Virus record (IMG/VR): IMGVR_UViG_3300042887_000019
Span: 1 to 25,070 of that record
DNA length: 25,070 nucleotides
From: a virus
Direction: 5' to 3' (one strand)
Shown: in pieces, positions 15,701 to 22,296 of the stretch
How the letters are laid out: the number at the start of each line of letters is the position of its first letter
How positions within the stretch are numbered: position 1 is the first letter of the stretch
Translations under genes and position numbers: made by a program
Notes under the pieces: model-generated
What the model was told of the DNA's origin: nothing
Databases searched by the model: none
The model's input: the letters and a program-made list of their open reading frames with translations, nothing else

Positions 15701-18365
15701 ATTTTCCCGCAAAGCCGCTGCTGAACCAGACAATGCGTTGATTGCGTTGTCAAGACAGATCACTGCACAGCCTAAGACGCTCAAAGAAAAGTTAAGCAAC
15801 AACCTTGCCTTGCAAGCCGAGATGCAAGCGGTGGATATGCGTGCTGGACTGCGCGACACCCTCAAGTTTGGTGACGACACTTTGTTCACCCAAGCCATGT
15901 ACCACGTACGCAAGGCTGAACAGAAGATGGCGCAGATGTTTACCGTCATGAACAGTGGCCCGTTGGTTGCGTACAGAGACTCTAAAGGTTTTGTGGGCTA
16001 CCGCAGTTCTAACGAGAACAGCGCTCGTGATGTGTTTGACGCAATTGCTGACGTTCCCGTAGCCGATCCGCAGTTAAAAACCAACATTACGCAGGCGTAC
16101 ATGGTTGCTCAGCGTACCGCCAACAAAGGGTTACCAAAGCTAGACCTTGGCGCGTTAGGCATCACGGAAGAGCAACTGACTGCTGCTCTGGCTGCGGCGG
16201 ATGCCGACCCTGCTTTAAAGCGGGCACTAGAGAATGTACGTACCAAGTACAACGCGTACAACAGAGGCATGATTGAGTTCCTTGCTAGCACCGGACGTAT
16301 CACCAAAAAGGTGGCGGCGGACTTGCTTAAAGAAGGCGACTACGTGCCTTTCTATCGCGTGGACAAAAATGGCAACGCTAGTTTGGTATTCAACAACAAC
16401 GTCACGTTTAACGTGGGCGACATCCGCCGTCAGCCGTACCTTGCAGAACTCAAGGGCGGCGACACAAAGTTACTGCCACTAAACGAAGCTCTTCAGCGCA
16501 ACACGTTGCTGTTGACAGACATGGCGCTGACCAACAATGCCGCCAAGAGTGTGGCCTATGGCTTGCAAGCACTGGGCAAAGGCAAAGGCCCTGTTAATCC
16601 CAAGACAGGCAAACCTACGGACTTGATGGCCATCAAAATAGGTCTTGGCGATGCCAATGCTAAGGTCATTCGGTTCTACCAAGAGCCTGACCCAAACAAG
16701 CCCGACGACAAAGGCGAGCGCCACATTGAGGTGGATACCAAAGGTACTGCCGCCGAAGGCATTCCTGCTGAGCTAGTGGTGCAAAGTTTGGAAGGCGCAA
16801 GTCTTGCGCTCCCCGGGTTCTTTAAACTGGGTGGGGCTGCCGCTGATTTGCTACGTGCTGGCGTGACCCGCACGCCTTTGTATATTGCTCGCAAACTATT
16901 GCGCGAACCGATGGCTGCGTCTTTTACTGGTGGCCTAGACAGCAACGTGTTTTCTTCTGTCTTCAAGGCAGGCGCTGAGTTCGTACGCATGAGCACTGGC
17001 AACAGTGAAATGCAAGCCAAATTGATTGAGAAAGGTCTAATCCAGTCCAACATCTTTGCGGGCGATATGTCTGACATGAAGAAGATGGCGCTTCAGCTTG
17101 CCAGTGGTAAAGATCAAGGCGCTCTTGACAAAGTGTTAGCCGCCGCCGACCGGTATGCAATGCGCGCTGATGCCGCCACGCTTGCGCTGATACTCAAAAA
17201 CGCTGAAGCTAACGGGTTGTCAGAGGTCGAGGCCGACATGATGACCATGGAGTCAATGAACTTCTACAAGCGCGGTTTGTCTCCCACGTTGCAATACGCT
17301 AGCCGTTTGATACCTTTCTTCAACGCTCAGATTCAGGGTCTGAATGTTTTGGTTAAAGCCGCACGAGGCAACATGCCTTTTGAAGAACAACAACAAATTA
17401 AACGCAAGTTTTTTAACAACGCCATATTGCTGATGGGCACCGGCATTGTGTACGCCATGGCTATGGATGACGACGAGACTTTCCGCAACGCTCGCCCACG
17501 AGACAAGTATGCTAACTTTTTCTTGCCTATTCCGGGCGTGGATGAGCCACTCAAACTGCCTATCCCGTTTGAGGCCGGTTACTTCTTCTCTCTGGCTGTG
17601 GCCGCAGTCGACGGCATGCGTGCTGAGACTGATGGTAAGGCGCAGTTTCAAGCTCTTAAAGATTTGTTCTTAGGTTCTGTTCCCGGCTACTCGTCCATGG
17701 GATTTCCTGCACTTGTTAAACCTGCGTTTGAAGTGTGGTTTGATAAGAACTTCTTGACTGGAGGCCCGATCGAGCCACGCCGCATGCAAGGGTACGACAC
17801 TGAAGAGCGCTACCTTGCGACCACCACAGAGTTGGCCAAGCAGATGAGTAAGCTGTTGCCAATCCTGTCCCCAATCCAGATTGAACACATTGTGCGCGGG
17901 TATCTGGGCGTACTGCCTTTGGTAGCGGCGGCGGGAGCCAACGGTTTGTTTGAACGCGAAGGCAAGGGGGAAAAGCCCGCAGGCCGTGCATCTGACTTGC
18001 CTTTAATTGGCACAGCGTTTCAAAAGAAATACGGCGGTGGAGATGCCGACGTGGTGTACCGCGAAGCACAAGAAGCTGTTGAAGCTAATGGCACATTTAA
18101 GAAAATGCTCAGCGAAGGCCGTCGTGATGAAGCCATAGCCTACCGTGAGAAAAACAAAGTGGAGATGGCCATGGCTCCTGCCGCAGGGCAGTATCGCCAA
18201 ATCATTGGGCGCATCAACACCGACATTCGCCGCGTGCAAGAGCGTGACGACTTAACGGCAGAAGAGAAACGGTTGCGCCTTGATGCGCTGGAGAAAGCTA
18301 AGCAAGATCGAGCGGACGCTTTTATCAGGCAGACGCGTGCCGTGGAAGCGCGGCTAGGGGGCTAA
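9792..18365 (+). CDS. Giant polyvalent virion/ejection protein with zincin-like motif
   Basis: A 2857-residue protein with no full-length relative I can name. In order: a short module with ELPDGS (about 1-38), as at the start of many phage internal proteins; Ala/Gly hydrophobic segments (about 112-156 and 180-206); long charged coiled coils (about 1073-1112, 1257-1332, 1487-1573) with a basic KRRKRK patch near 1446; a first LFSR (1595-1598); a zincin-like HEVGAH (H1677, E1678, H1682) with DDETLAY at 1735-1741 as possible third ligand; a Tat-like SRRTFLR (1810-1816); a second LFSR (1970-1973); then a C-terminal region that resembles LPD38 of polyvalent proteins (about 2358-2380), with a hydrophobic helix near 2544-2557. 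Its place after three internal-type proteins suggests it is packaged and ejected with DNA. Peptidase activity is inferred. The ribosome site before the ATG is weak. Confidence 0.7.
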   Translation: MARYIELPDGSALKLKEGQSPVEGMMAARQLFPELFKGEEKPKQDTTGFKAAASAGATRLGGEFELLKGKLGVKSEAEAQKEYEAAQKRAQERFTPTEKGFTEEPLLKFRELLGGSVPYMLAPAAAGLAALAAPVSAPVAAGLGLLGAGAVSTGQFTGSNLARQMDTGKSLEETSLGKAAAAAVPQALIDTAAMALLPGVGKLFGSVGSKLTTEQAKAIASQTLTRTIADYTAKTGVVMGREGVTEATQQLLERLQAGLEITNPEARKEYIDSFIGGAVLGGVLAPAGRAFERGGAKRQAAAADRAEALQRSSEQLQQQRTQEEAAAQALETERQSPEYAKSVVTQYNALQKQKQDLIAQKRKIVDASPTADADRAFNAELNQQLKAVAAEIKPLAGEYNRVQPIIQQEAEKQRVAGMTPEDYMLEQTQAVSTKKVKAAEPDLGGYYEQQIATPAPKLSLFESANNYVQQRMELARNQLYVPSVDDYVSYLMQDPTMARAAIDTRANMFGLKKDVQKALSKLDETQTAQDRIKAEQADRVRGQMTGATPGSEIMGAARDRGPGAVPELVALRNIGDKNRAAATSGNAKSYLTETDPQGKLISERLKIAQEALPEDVDTAVSDRDEDLVQGLLDTLPKGGMITPGQVFQGLGGGTARERSDLLTQLAVARESSGKSKTGGVKDNDISRGIIEKLRALKQTETTGTGAETAPMQTVLAGISVPEARAKEAAANKFADQQNQQLLAFTRMLGKVNRGTLVLPDTFKQRSDAAKQAYLQLHLDEINARRDAFGLPPMADWERGEARARVMEALNELGDRWGSAANAGPAGQRQFGSQIQAVAALQEQMRANIQKTVAGAAQRANLNATNEVAEKTTAPAGTGKRIAAPAELTLRGEARTEPSTEDMIEALLSQTETRERAVPTAAVKPAKKVTDLGDIKQLLEKERSGGKLEPMSKGSVQLLQQLQDMLPQTTDADFNELARKVVRQIYTGNEPNLFDVRDLDEMAKGMQAAGQSATRPGVTPEELQRTSAQPQLDLFADKDTQTQRATPRNFQKMLDSGNVQRLRQAIAQLNKDSDSEVSEVEETLTEAQKQLAKAEKITKKALDKVTALEESADVGGSPLADQSSEALATVKATDEKLKTRSKVAPESSRFVAEYGLTPTNKADDEIKVAWAEATRDVVAAESALQALPLRIDYLTEIRNSVAKLSKQGKQDLIALIDEALSFSTDPSNPASMRDSLENKEFAELKQWLDPDTATKEIKRLKTTYNLAKKALGPARERLDAAIAEYEEGSVVREALEREQKKAQDALDKAQRDEQAARAAVKAEQKQETTTEEIGTPNAEYRATLQRAREGLNLPGVRNLVDTSQVKQTIFNMRSAMGSLDAQLENKNLTEEKRAELQAKRDDAEQKLSTVYQDAPRITSEIKENGQLDLERAFDDAQAKAYDRQIAKRRKRKGESAPVLPSSKTGPVAKGVRNQRITQLGETSETTATKEAATALEKLAEERAKLADLERREQFMRDNGKAKSGGRLTPTFKALQEQIKKQKGVVAEAAEEQGKIVAEVRETKQALGKKRIQNVASETEVGLKGDEAKIPKAAKPLFSRGPTTDPSTVNTVNTELKKYFKDLSRIKIYNSVDELVKANPQYKGRIPTDARGFVDTAGNKAFLIAKNIDQGQALGVLLHEVGAHVGLKNILGESQYTGMVNAIKGWAKKNDGSVESVVAKAAIARVEAAKTDAKHRDDETLAYAIEEAVKAGVIPNQTKGVLGTWLSRIADGFRKLLTKFGMDLKSFDAQGLVDIAYGAAQMEMRAMPEGMSRRTFLRGAVSAVGQMYLPAVNTGLSINAKAKLFEATLDAADAWYSTVIGMAKTPALRNMLKDYSFDIDNELFAEALYNVDPDVEGVDSVYSNIFMRSYGNGGDPTESVIDLLKSKPDAVEKLQMAVLDMRSQLVAAVEKLPKKENGEIAEDKLPAVGDLLFSRKAAAEPDNALIALSRQITAQPKTLKEKLSNNLALQAEMQAVDMRAGLRDTLKFGDDTLFTQAMYHVRKAEQKMAQMFTVMNSGPLVAYRDSKGFVGYRSSNENSARDVFDAIADVPVADPQLKTNITQAYMVAQRTANKGLPKLDLGALGITEEQLTAALAAADADPALKRALENVRTKYNAYNRGMIEFLASTGRITKKVAADLLKEGDYVPFYRVDKNGNASLVFNNNVTFNVGDIRRQPYLAELKGGDTKLLPLNEALQRNTLLLTDMALTNNAAKSVAYGLQALGKGKGPVNPKTGKPTDLMAIKIGLGDANAKVIRFYQEPDPNKPDDKGERHIEVDTKGTAAEGIPAELVVQSLEGASLALPGFFKLGGAAADLLRAGVTRTPLYIARKLLREPMAASFTGGLDSNVFSSVFKAGAEFVRMSTGNSEMQAKLIEKGLIQSNIFAGDMSDMKKMALQLASGKDQGALDKVLAAADRYAMRADAATLALILKNAEANGLSEVEADMMTMESMNFYKRGLSPTLQYASRLIPFFNAQIQGLNVLVKAARGNMPFEEQQQIKRKFFNNAILLMGTGIVYAMAMDDDETFRNARPRDKYANFFLPIPGVDEPLKLPIPFEAGYFFSLAVAAVDGMRAETDGKAQFQALKDLFLGSVPGYSSMGFPALVKPAFEVWFDKNFLTGGPIEPRRMQGYDTEERYLATTTELAKQMSKLLPILSPIQIEHIVRGYLGVLPLVAAAGANGLFEREGKGEKPAGRASDLPLIGTAFQKKYGGGDADVVYREAQEAVEANGTFKKMLSEGRRDEAIAYREKNKVEMAMAPAAGQYRQIIGRINTDIRRVQERDDLTAEEKRLRLDALEKAKQDRADAFIRQTRAVEARLGG

Positions 18366-18445
18366 GTATGACGCGGGAAATTTACGATAAAACCATACGC
18401 CTAGTTGGTGGTTCTTAATACCCACGACAGCACGCGCTTGGATGC

Positions 18446-18483
18446 GGTGAGGGAGAGCGGCACGTAAGCCCAACTCCCTCACC
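18446..18483. terminator. Inverted repeat between convergent operons, possible bidirectional terminator
   Basis: GGTGAGGGAG (18446-18455) and CTCCCTCACC (18474-18483) form a perfect 10-bp stem with an 18-base loop that has its own small GGC/GCC stem. It sits between the stop of the giant + strand gene and the stop of the - strand primase gene, where a terminator for both directions is expected. A strong U-run is missing on both sides, so intrinsic termination may be weak. The rest of 18366-18516 shows no convincing gene. Confidence 0.5.
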
Positions 18484-18516
18484 CTTTCCACGTCTAGCCC
18501 CGGTACGAAGAAGCCC

Positions 18517-21444
18517 TCACCCGGCTTTAGCTTCGCCCAAGGATACAGTATTACCATCAAAGACTTCTTCCCTAAAAGTTATGTGCATGGTGTTCACACG
18601 CATGGCAGGGCCGTTGGTACGGGACAGCATATCTTTCTTGACGTACTTGCAGGTAAACAACTCCTCCATCTGCGCCTTGAACTCGTCGTAGCCAAAGCTC
18701 ATGCTCACGCAATGCTTCTTGAGTAACTGCTCTTCAATGTAGAACTCTCTGTAACCCGGTGTCAAAAGCCCATGCTCCACCCTGCCGAGCACCTTGCTCT
18801 TGGTGGTCGAGCGGTCAACGATGTCGCCGTTGTCGCCCCACGCTGCTAGGATTCTGCCCTCGACTTTCTTCAGAACAATAAAGCTTCCGTAGTTGTCACC
18901 GATGTAGGCGTTGAGCACATCTTCAGCAGAGCGCACACTGTTCTTTATAATGCCACGGCCTTTCTCCACAAGTCCTTTCAGAGCGTTGATGACCTTGTTG
19001 ATCTCCACATCGAGGATGCCAGAGTACTCTTTACGCAAAAGAATAGCCGCCGCTACAGTTGTAGTACAGCCTGCGTGCCAGTAGCGCTCATCGTCGTTGA
19101 AGTTAAAGACCTTCTTCAGATGGATGTGAACCTTGCGCACAATCTCCTCGGCAGTCTTTTGATTGACAGCTAGCCACCGAACCCAAGCCTCACCCGCTAC
19201 GCCGTAGTTGCGTTTGATCTCAAGCAGAGTCTTGCGCTCTTCGGAGTTCCAGATAAGTTTCTTGTGTGGGCACCACTCAAGCATCCGCAACAACTCGCCG
19301 TTTGAACTGTGCTTACGTGCCCCCGCCATGTAGTCGGTCAGCTTCTCGTTACCAGTCATTGTGCAAGTAGCAGTCCACGTACTGTTATTAATACGTTCCT
19401 TGTTGGAGCCCGACTCCATACGCTCCTTGCCCTGACCCTCTGCGTAGTCAAAGATAAAGGCAGGTGCCCACTCCATGTCTTTGCGTTGGGTGTTGGTGAT
19501 CTCGTCAATCAGAAGCGGCATGCTGTTAAGTAAACCCGCCCGTTGTTGCATTGCAACAGGAGAAGTACTCTTGCCTGTGCGGTAGCGCAGAGGATGACCC
19601 CACACACCCGCCTTGGCACTTAGAACTAAAGACTTACCTGTACCAGACCACTGTGAGCCGATGTGCCAGACGAAGCCTTCGTACTCTGTGAAGCGCATAA
19701 GCGGTGATCCAAAGGAATCCAGAGACACAGCCAAGGCTGTCTCCATACCCTCTTTCTCCACAAAGATCGTCTTCCACAGATGCCGCCACGTATCAAGGTC
19801 GCCCTTGCCGTTGGTGTTGCGGTTAATGTTTTCGAGCCCGGGCATAGGAATTCGAGTCTCGCGCCCATCTCTACTGAACACGCGGTTGTTGTAAACAAAC
19901 GACTGATCTGCCTGCCATCCACATTGGAACGGCACCTCGACTGGCTTGCGGTTCTGAGAAGCCTCGCCCACACATGAACGCACATACTCAAACAGCGTCT
20001 TGTCGTGACCCGCAAAGGTGCTGACAATGTTCTGACTGGCTAACCACTTGAGCGTCTCGTCCTTGCTGACAATAGATTTCTGTGGGAAGTTAAGCGTCTG
20101 CACGCCTTCGGGTCGCACAGCGGCCATGTGAACCAAGTGGTCGTTCTCCATCTTCAACAGGTCAACCACAAACAAGTCGTAGGGAACCAGTTGAATATTC
20201 TTCTTGGACTTCTTGCCCTCTTCGTCTTCTTCAGTACGCGTGCAGTACACACCGCCATGCTCGCCATAGCTGTAGCCCCGAGGGGGCACAGGACGTACCA
20301 CGCTAGGTGCTAGGGGTAAACCCGTATCTTCTGGCTCGTAAGATTCCTCAGAGTCAAGCTCAGCTTCGTCAAAGTCTTCCTCGGCAGGCGCAGATAGCAT
20401 GATCTCTTTGGCGGTGTTGTCCACCTTGATCTCGCGCCCCAGTATCAGTGGGTTGGTGATCTTGCCCCAGTGCTTACATTTTGTGCAGATTCCGGGGTTC
20501 TCGCTGTCCATCTTCATGCACGCGTATGGGCCTTTGATCTCAGAAAGCTTCTGGTGCATCCGATCGTGCGGGTATGGGTGCATGTCCGACAACCAGATAG
20601 CCTTCTCTGCACCATCCTCACAGACCTTTGCCCAAGACAGAAGTCCACGCCAGATGGGTTCTTTGCCATCTTCCGTAGCCGTGGCGATGTAGTCCTGTAC
20701 CTGACCGCACTGGTTCTCGAAGTTCCCAAACAGCGTGAAGCTATCTTGAATCAGCTTAACCTGACCGCGTGTCTGCGCCGTGGGGCGTTGGCCGGGGAGG
20801 TCTAGCTTGGGCGTAGGAATGTGGACAACCGGCACCTCTTCCAACTTCTCGTAAACAAGTGGTGAAAAAGTCGAGAAGTCAAAAATATCGCCTTCTTGGA
20901 CTACTCGGACAGGGCGTGGCGTTGCGTACTTCTTCTTGTTGTTGGCAGTTCCGGGCACGCGCAAGATACGCGCAGTGTCTGCAGTCACCGTCATGTCGAT
21001 GTTGAAGCCTTCTTGTTTGCACAGACGCTTCAAGTTCTCGGCAACAGGTTTCCATATAGTTGCAGGAATCTCGTCCTTCAACGGCCAGTAGCAGTGCAAG
21101 CCCCCGCCGGAGTCAACCACCCATGGCGTACCTAGCGCATCAAGCCCAGACCTTGTCAGGAACTCAATTAGCGCGTCAGCCGCCGCCTTCTTGGTAGCGT
21201 ATCCATCCAAGTCAACAAAGAACGACTTGAGGTACTGAGCTTCTTCAGCGCCGCGCTTCTTGTCAAAGGTAGCTAGCCCATAGAAGACGTCGTAGTTGTT
21301 GGCGTGCCACTCCTCGATCGTCGGGATGAGTTCCTCAATCTTTGCCGCATATACATGCTCTTTCTTTTTTGTGAGTTCTACCGCGCAATACAGGCCAAAA
21401 CCTTCGGACGGCAAAACCACCGCTAAAAAATCAGCGGATGTCAT
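18517..21444 (-). CDS. Primase-helicase: AEP-like primase fused to DUF927-like helicase
   Basis: A 975-residue replication protein. The N-terminal part is an archaeo-eukaryotic-type primase: FFVDLDGY with D78 and D80 as metal-binding acids, SGGGLHCYW with H117, and RILRVPGTANN with R162. A small Cys cluster follows (C309, C320, C323, H325: C-x10-C-x2-C-x-H), like a zinc site. After an acidic linker (about 350-380), the C-terminal half is a P-loop ATPase of the DUF927-like helicase class, with Walker A GSQWSGTGKS (596-605) and Walker B LLIDE (644-648). It would lay down primers and unwind DNA at the phage fork. The ATG follows AAAGGA at five bases. It is the last gene of the - strand replication operon and ends against the convergent structural operon. 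Confidence 0.85.
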   Translation of the reverse strand: MTSADFLAVVLPSEGFGLYCAVELTKKKEHVYAAKIEELIPTIEEWHANNYDVFYGLATFDKKRGAEEAQYLKSFFVDLDGYATKKAAADALIEFLTRSGLDALGTPWVVDSGGGLHCYWPLKDEIPATIWKPVAENLKRLCKQEGFNIDMTVTADTARILRVPGTANNKKKYATPRPVRVVQEGDIFDFSTFSPLVYEKLEEVPVVHIPTPKLDLPGQRPTAQTRGQVKLIQDSFTLFGNFENQCGQVQDYIATATEDGKEPIWRGLLSWAKVCEDGAEKAIWLSDMHPYPHDRMHQKLSEIKGPYACMKMDSENPGICTKCKHWGKITNPLILGREIKVDNTAKEIMLSAPAEEDFDEAELDSEESYEPEDTGLPLAPSVVRPVPPRGYSYGEHGGVYCTRTEEDEEGKKSKKNIQLVPYDLFVVDLLKMENDHLVHMAAVRPEGVQTLNFPQKSIVSKDETLKWLASQNIVSTFAGHDKTLFEYVRSCVGEASQNRKPVEVPFQCGWQADQSFVYNNRVFSRDGRETRIPMPGLENINRNTNGKGDLDTWRHLWKTIFVEKEGMETALAVSLDSFGSPLMRFTEYEGFVWHIGSQWSGTGKSLVLSAKAGVWGHPLRYRTGKSTSPVAMQQRAGLLNSMPLLIDEITNTQRKDMEWAPAFIFDYAEGQGKERMESGSNKERINNSTWTATCTMTGNEKLTDYMAGARKHSSNGELLRMLEWCPHKKLIWNSEERKTLLEIKRNYGVAGEAWVRWLAVNQKTAEEIVRKVHIHLKKVFNFNDDERYWHAGCTTTVAAAILLRKEYSGILDVEINKVINALKGLVEKGRGIIKNSVRSAEDVLNAYIGDNYGSFIVLKKVEGRILAAWGDNGDIVDRSTTKSKVLGRVEHGLLTPGYREFYIEEQLLKKHCVSMSFGYDEFKAQMEELFTCKYVKKDMLSRTNGPAMRVNTMHITFREEVFDGNTVSLGEAKAG

Positions 21445-21457
21445 GTGTATCCTTTGG

Positions 21458-21718
21458 TTATTTTAGTTCGGGGTCGTTCGCGTGATCTACGCCTGCGGCA
21501 AAACCTTCTTCAAAGCCACGCTTGTATCCGTGTTCTAAGCCGTTGCCACTGCCATCAGCAAAGCCTTCGTCGTATCTGTCTTGATAATAGTCAAGCGCTT
21601 TGGCAAAGCGCTCACACAGAACTTCCACCCATTCTTTTGGAAGCATCTCATTACCCATCAGGTATACCTGACGCAGTATCTCTTCGTCGCTCAAGTTTTT
21701 AGGTTGAATGCTTTGCAT
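21458..21718 (-). CDS. Small GX3-repeat hypothetical protein
   Basis: An 86-residue protein of unknown function. The first half is a charged helix (about 9-48). Residues 52-76 carry Gly at exactly every fourth position (52, 56, 60, 64, 68, 72, 76), with aromatics in between (EGF, HGY, RGF, EGF). This GX3 pattern occurs in deca-GX3 Yae1-type proteins and in FliH-like helices and promotes close helix packing, so the protein probably self-associates or binds a partner helix. I chose the ATG at 21718 because GGAG lies six bases before it; an in-frame TTG at 21730 has no better support. It overlaps the HTH gene upstream by 28 bases and lies 13 bases before the primase start. Confidence 0.6.
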   Translation of the reverse strand: MQSIQPKNLSDEEILRQVYLMGNEMLPKEWVEVLCERFAKALDYYQDRYDEGFADGSGNGLEHGYKRGFEEGFAAGVDHANDPELK

Positions 21719-21969
21719 GTTCGTCTCCAAGCTTCGTCGCCCGTACTGGACGCTTGTAAAATTTTAAGGATAGCTTCGACCGAGGGTCGGTAAGCCACGA
21801 ATACTTCACCGCCATTGAACCAGTTGTAAACAGATTGCCGAGAGGCTCCTGTCACTTTGGCTATCTTAATGGCAGAGAAGTCATGATGCACAGCCCAACG
21901 CCCGAGTTGGTTACCCAACGTCTTAGGCGCTTTCTTGACTGCGTCAATTACTTGTTGTGAATATGGCAT
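21691..21969 (-). CDS. Small helix-turn-helix DNA-binding regulator
   Basis: A 92-residue protein from the ATG at 21969, with a clear helix-turn-helix at about residues 32-51 (SAIKIAKVTGASRQSVYNWF), the pattern of Cro/XRE-like phage repressors and anti-repressors. The rest is a small helical domain with a C-terminal helix that may help it pair up. It probably binds an operator in the phage genome and controls the - strand replication genes or its own gene. An in-frame ATG at 22023 would add 18 residues but has no good ribosome site and would put the possible operator (21992-22032) inside the gene, so I prefer the shorter form. No Shine-Dalgarno is clear for either start. It overlaps the next gene by 28 bases. 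Confidence 0.72.
   Translation of the reverse strand: MPYSQQVIDAVKKAPKTLGNQLGRWAVHHDFSAIKIAKVTGASRQSVYNWFNGGEVFVAYRPSVEAILKILQASSTGDEAWRRTCKAFNLKT
21725..21728 (-). promoter_or_regulatory. Ribosome binding site deciding the start of the 86-aa gene
   Basis: GGAG on the - strand (CTCC at 21725-21728 on +) lies six bases upstream of ATG 21718. It lies inside the first codons that would be used if translation began at the TTG 21730, so the ATG is the better start. It is within the 3' end of the HTH gene, which couples the two genes. Confidence 0.6.
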
Positions 21970-21991
21970 GGTGTAGGTGGGGGTACCGGAA

Positions 21992-22032
21992 TGACAAGTC
22001 GTCTGCAAGCTTTCGAAAAGCATACCTTGTCA
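21992..22032. promoter_or_regulatory. Inverted repeat upstream of the HTH gene, possible operator
   Basis: TGACAAG (21992-21998) and CTTGTCA (22026-22032) are perfect inverted arms around a central TTTCGAAA palindrome (22011-22018). The site is just upstream of the preferred start of the HTH regulator. The half-site TTGTCA also appears as a palindrome upstream of the 148-aa gene (23733-23748). Autoregulation by the HTH protein is inferred. No clear -10/-35 pair was found here. Confidence 0.4.
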
Positions 22033-22049
22033 AACTTTCCCCCCGATAT

Positions 22050-22286
22050 TTATGGGTTGCGGTCGTCAACGATACCGTACTTACCCCTTGTCCACAGAGG
22101 CATGCTTTCTTGCACAGCGCCTCCTCTAACGAGTTCAAACTCGTTGTAGATTTGTTTTGTGAAACGAGGGTATCCGGGGCCTACAAACATATCGCTATTG
22201 CGAAAGTGTGGAACGTAAACAACATCACCGTGGCGGTAAACCTTTTGAAACTCTCTTGGAGTGGAATCGCGTGTCATAAGTCTCAT
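22050..22286 (-). CDS. Small hypothetical protein of the replication block
   Basis: A 78-residue protein with no recognised domain. It is rich in Arg, aromatic and charged residues (RHGDVVYVPHFRNSDMFV, about 18-35; GYPRFTKQIYNEFELV, about 38-53). There is no membrane segment, signal or Cys cluster. The ATG follows AAGGAG at six bases, one of the strongest ribosome sites in the window, and this site overlaps the stop of the SSB-like gene upstream. It is therefore a real cistron in the - strand replication operon. The function is unknown; a small single-domain beta-containing protein is possible. Confidence 0.65.
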   Translation of the reverse strand: MRLMTRDSTPREFQKVYRHGDVVYVPHFRNSDMFVGPGYPRFTKQIYNEFELVRGGAVQESMPLWTRGKYGIVDDRNP

Positions 22287-22296
22287 GATCTACTCC

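Noticed and set aside
18368-18418. A 16-residue frame right after the giant gene
   Set aside because: No ribosome site, no overlap with a neighbour and very short; chance is the simplest reading.
18400-18480. tRNA or similar RNA at the convergent junction
   Set aside because: Stems do not form a cloverleaf and no T-loop or CCA-type end is present.
21719-21730. TTG 21730 as start of the 86-aa protein
   Set aside because: ATG 21718 has GGAG at a six-base spacing; the TTG has no better site.
21970-22023. 18-residue extension of the HTH protein from ATG 22023
   Set aside because: No proper ribosome site, unstructured added residues, and it would cover the inverted repeat; kept only as an alternative start.
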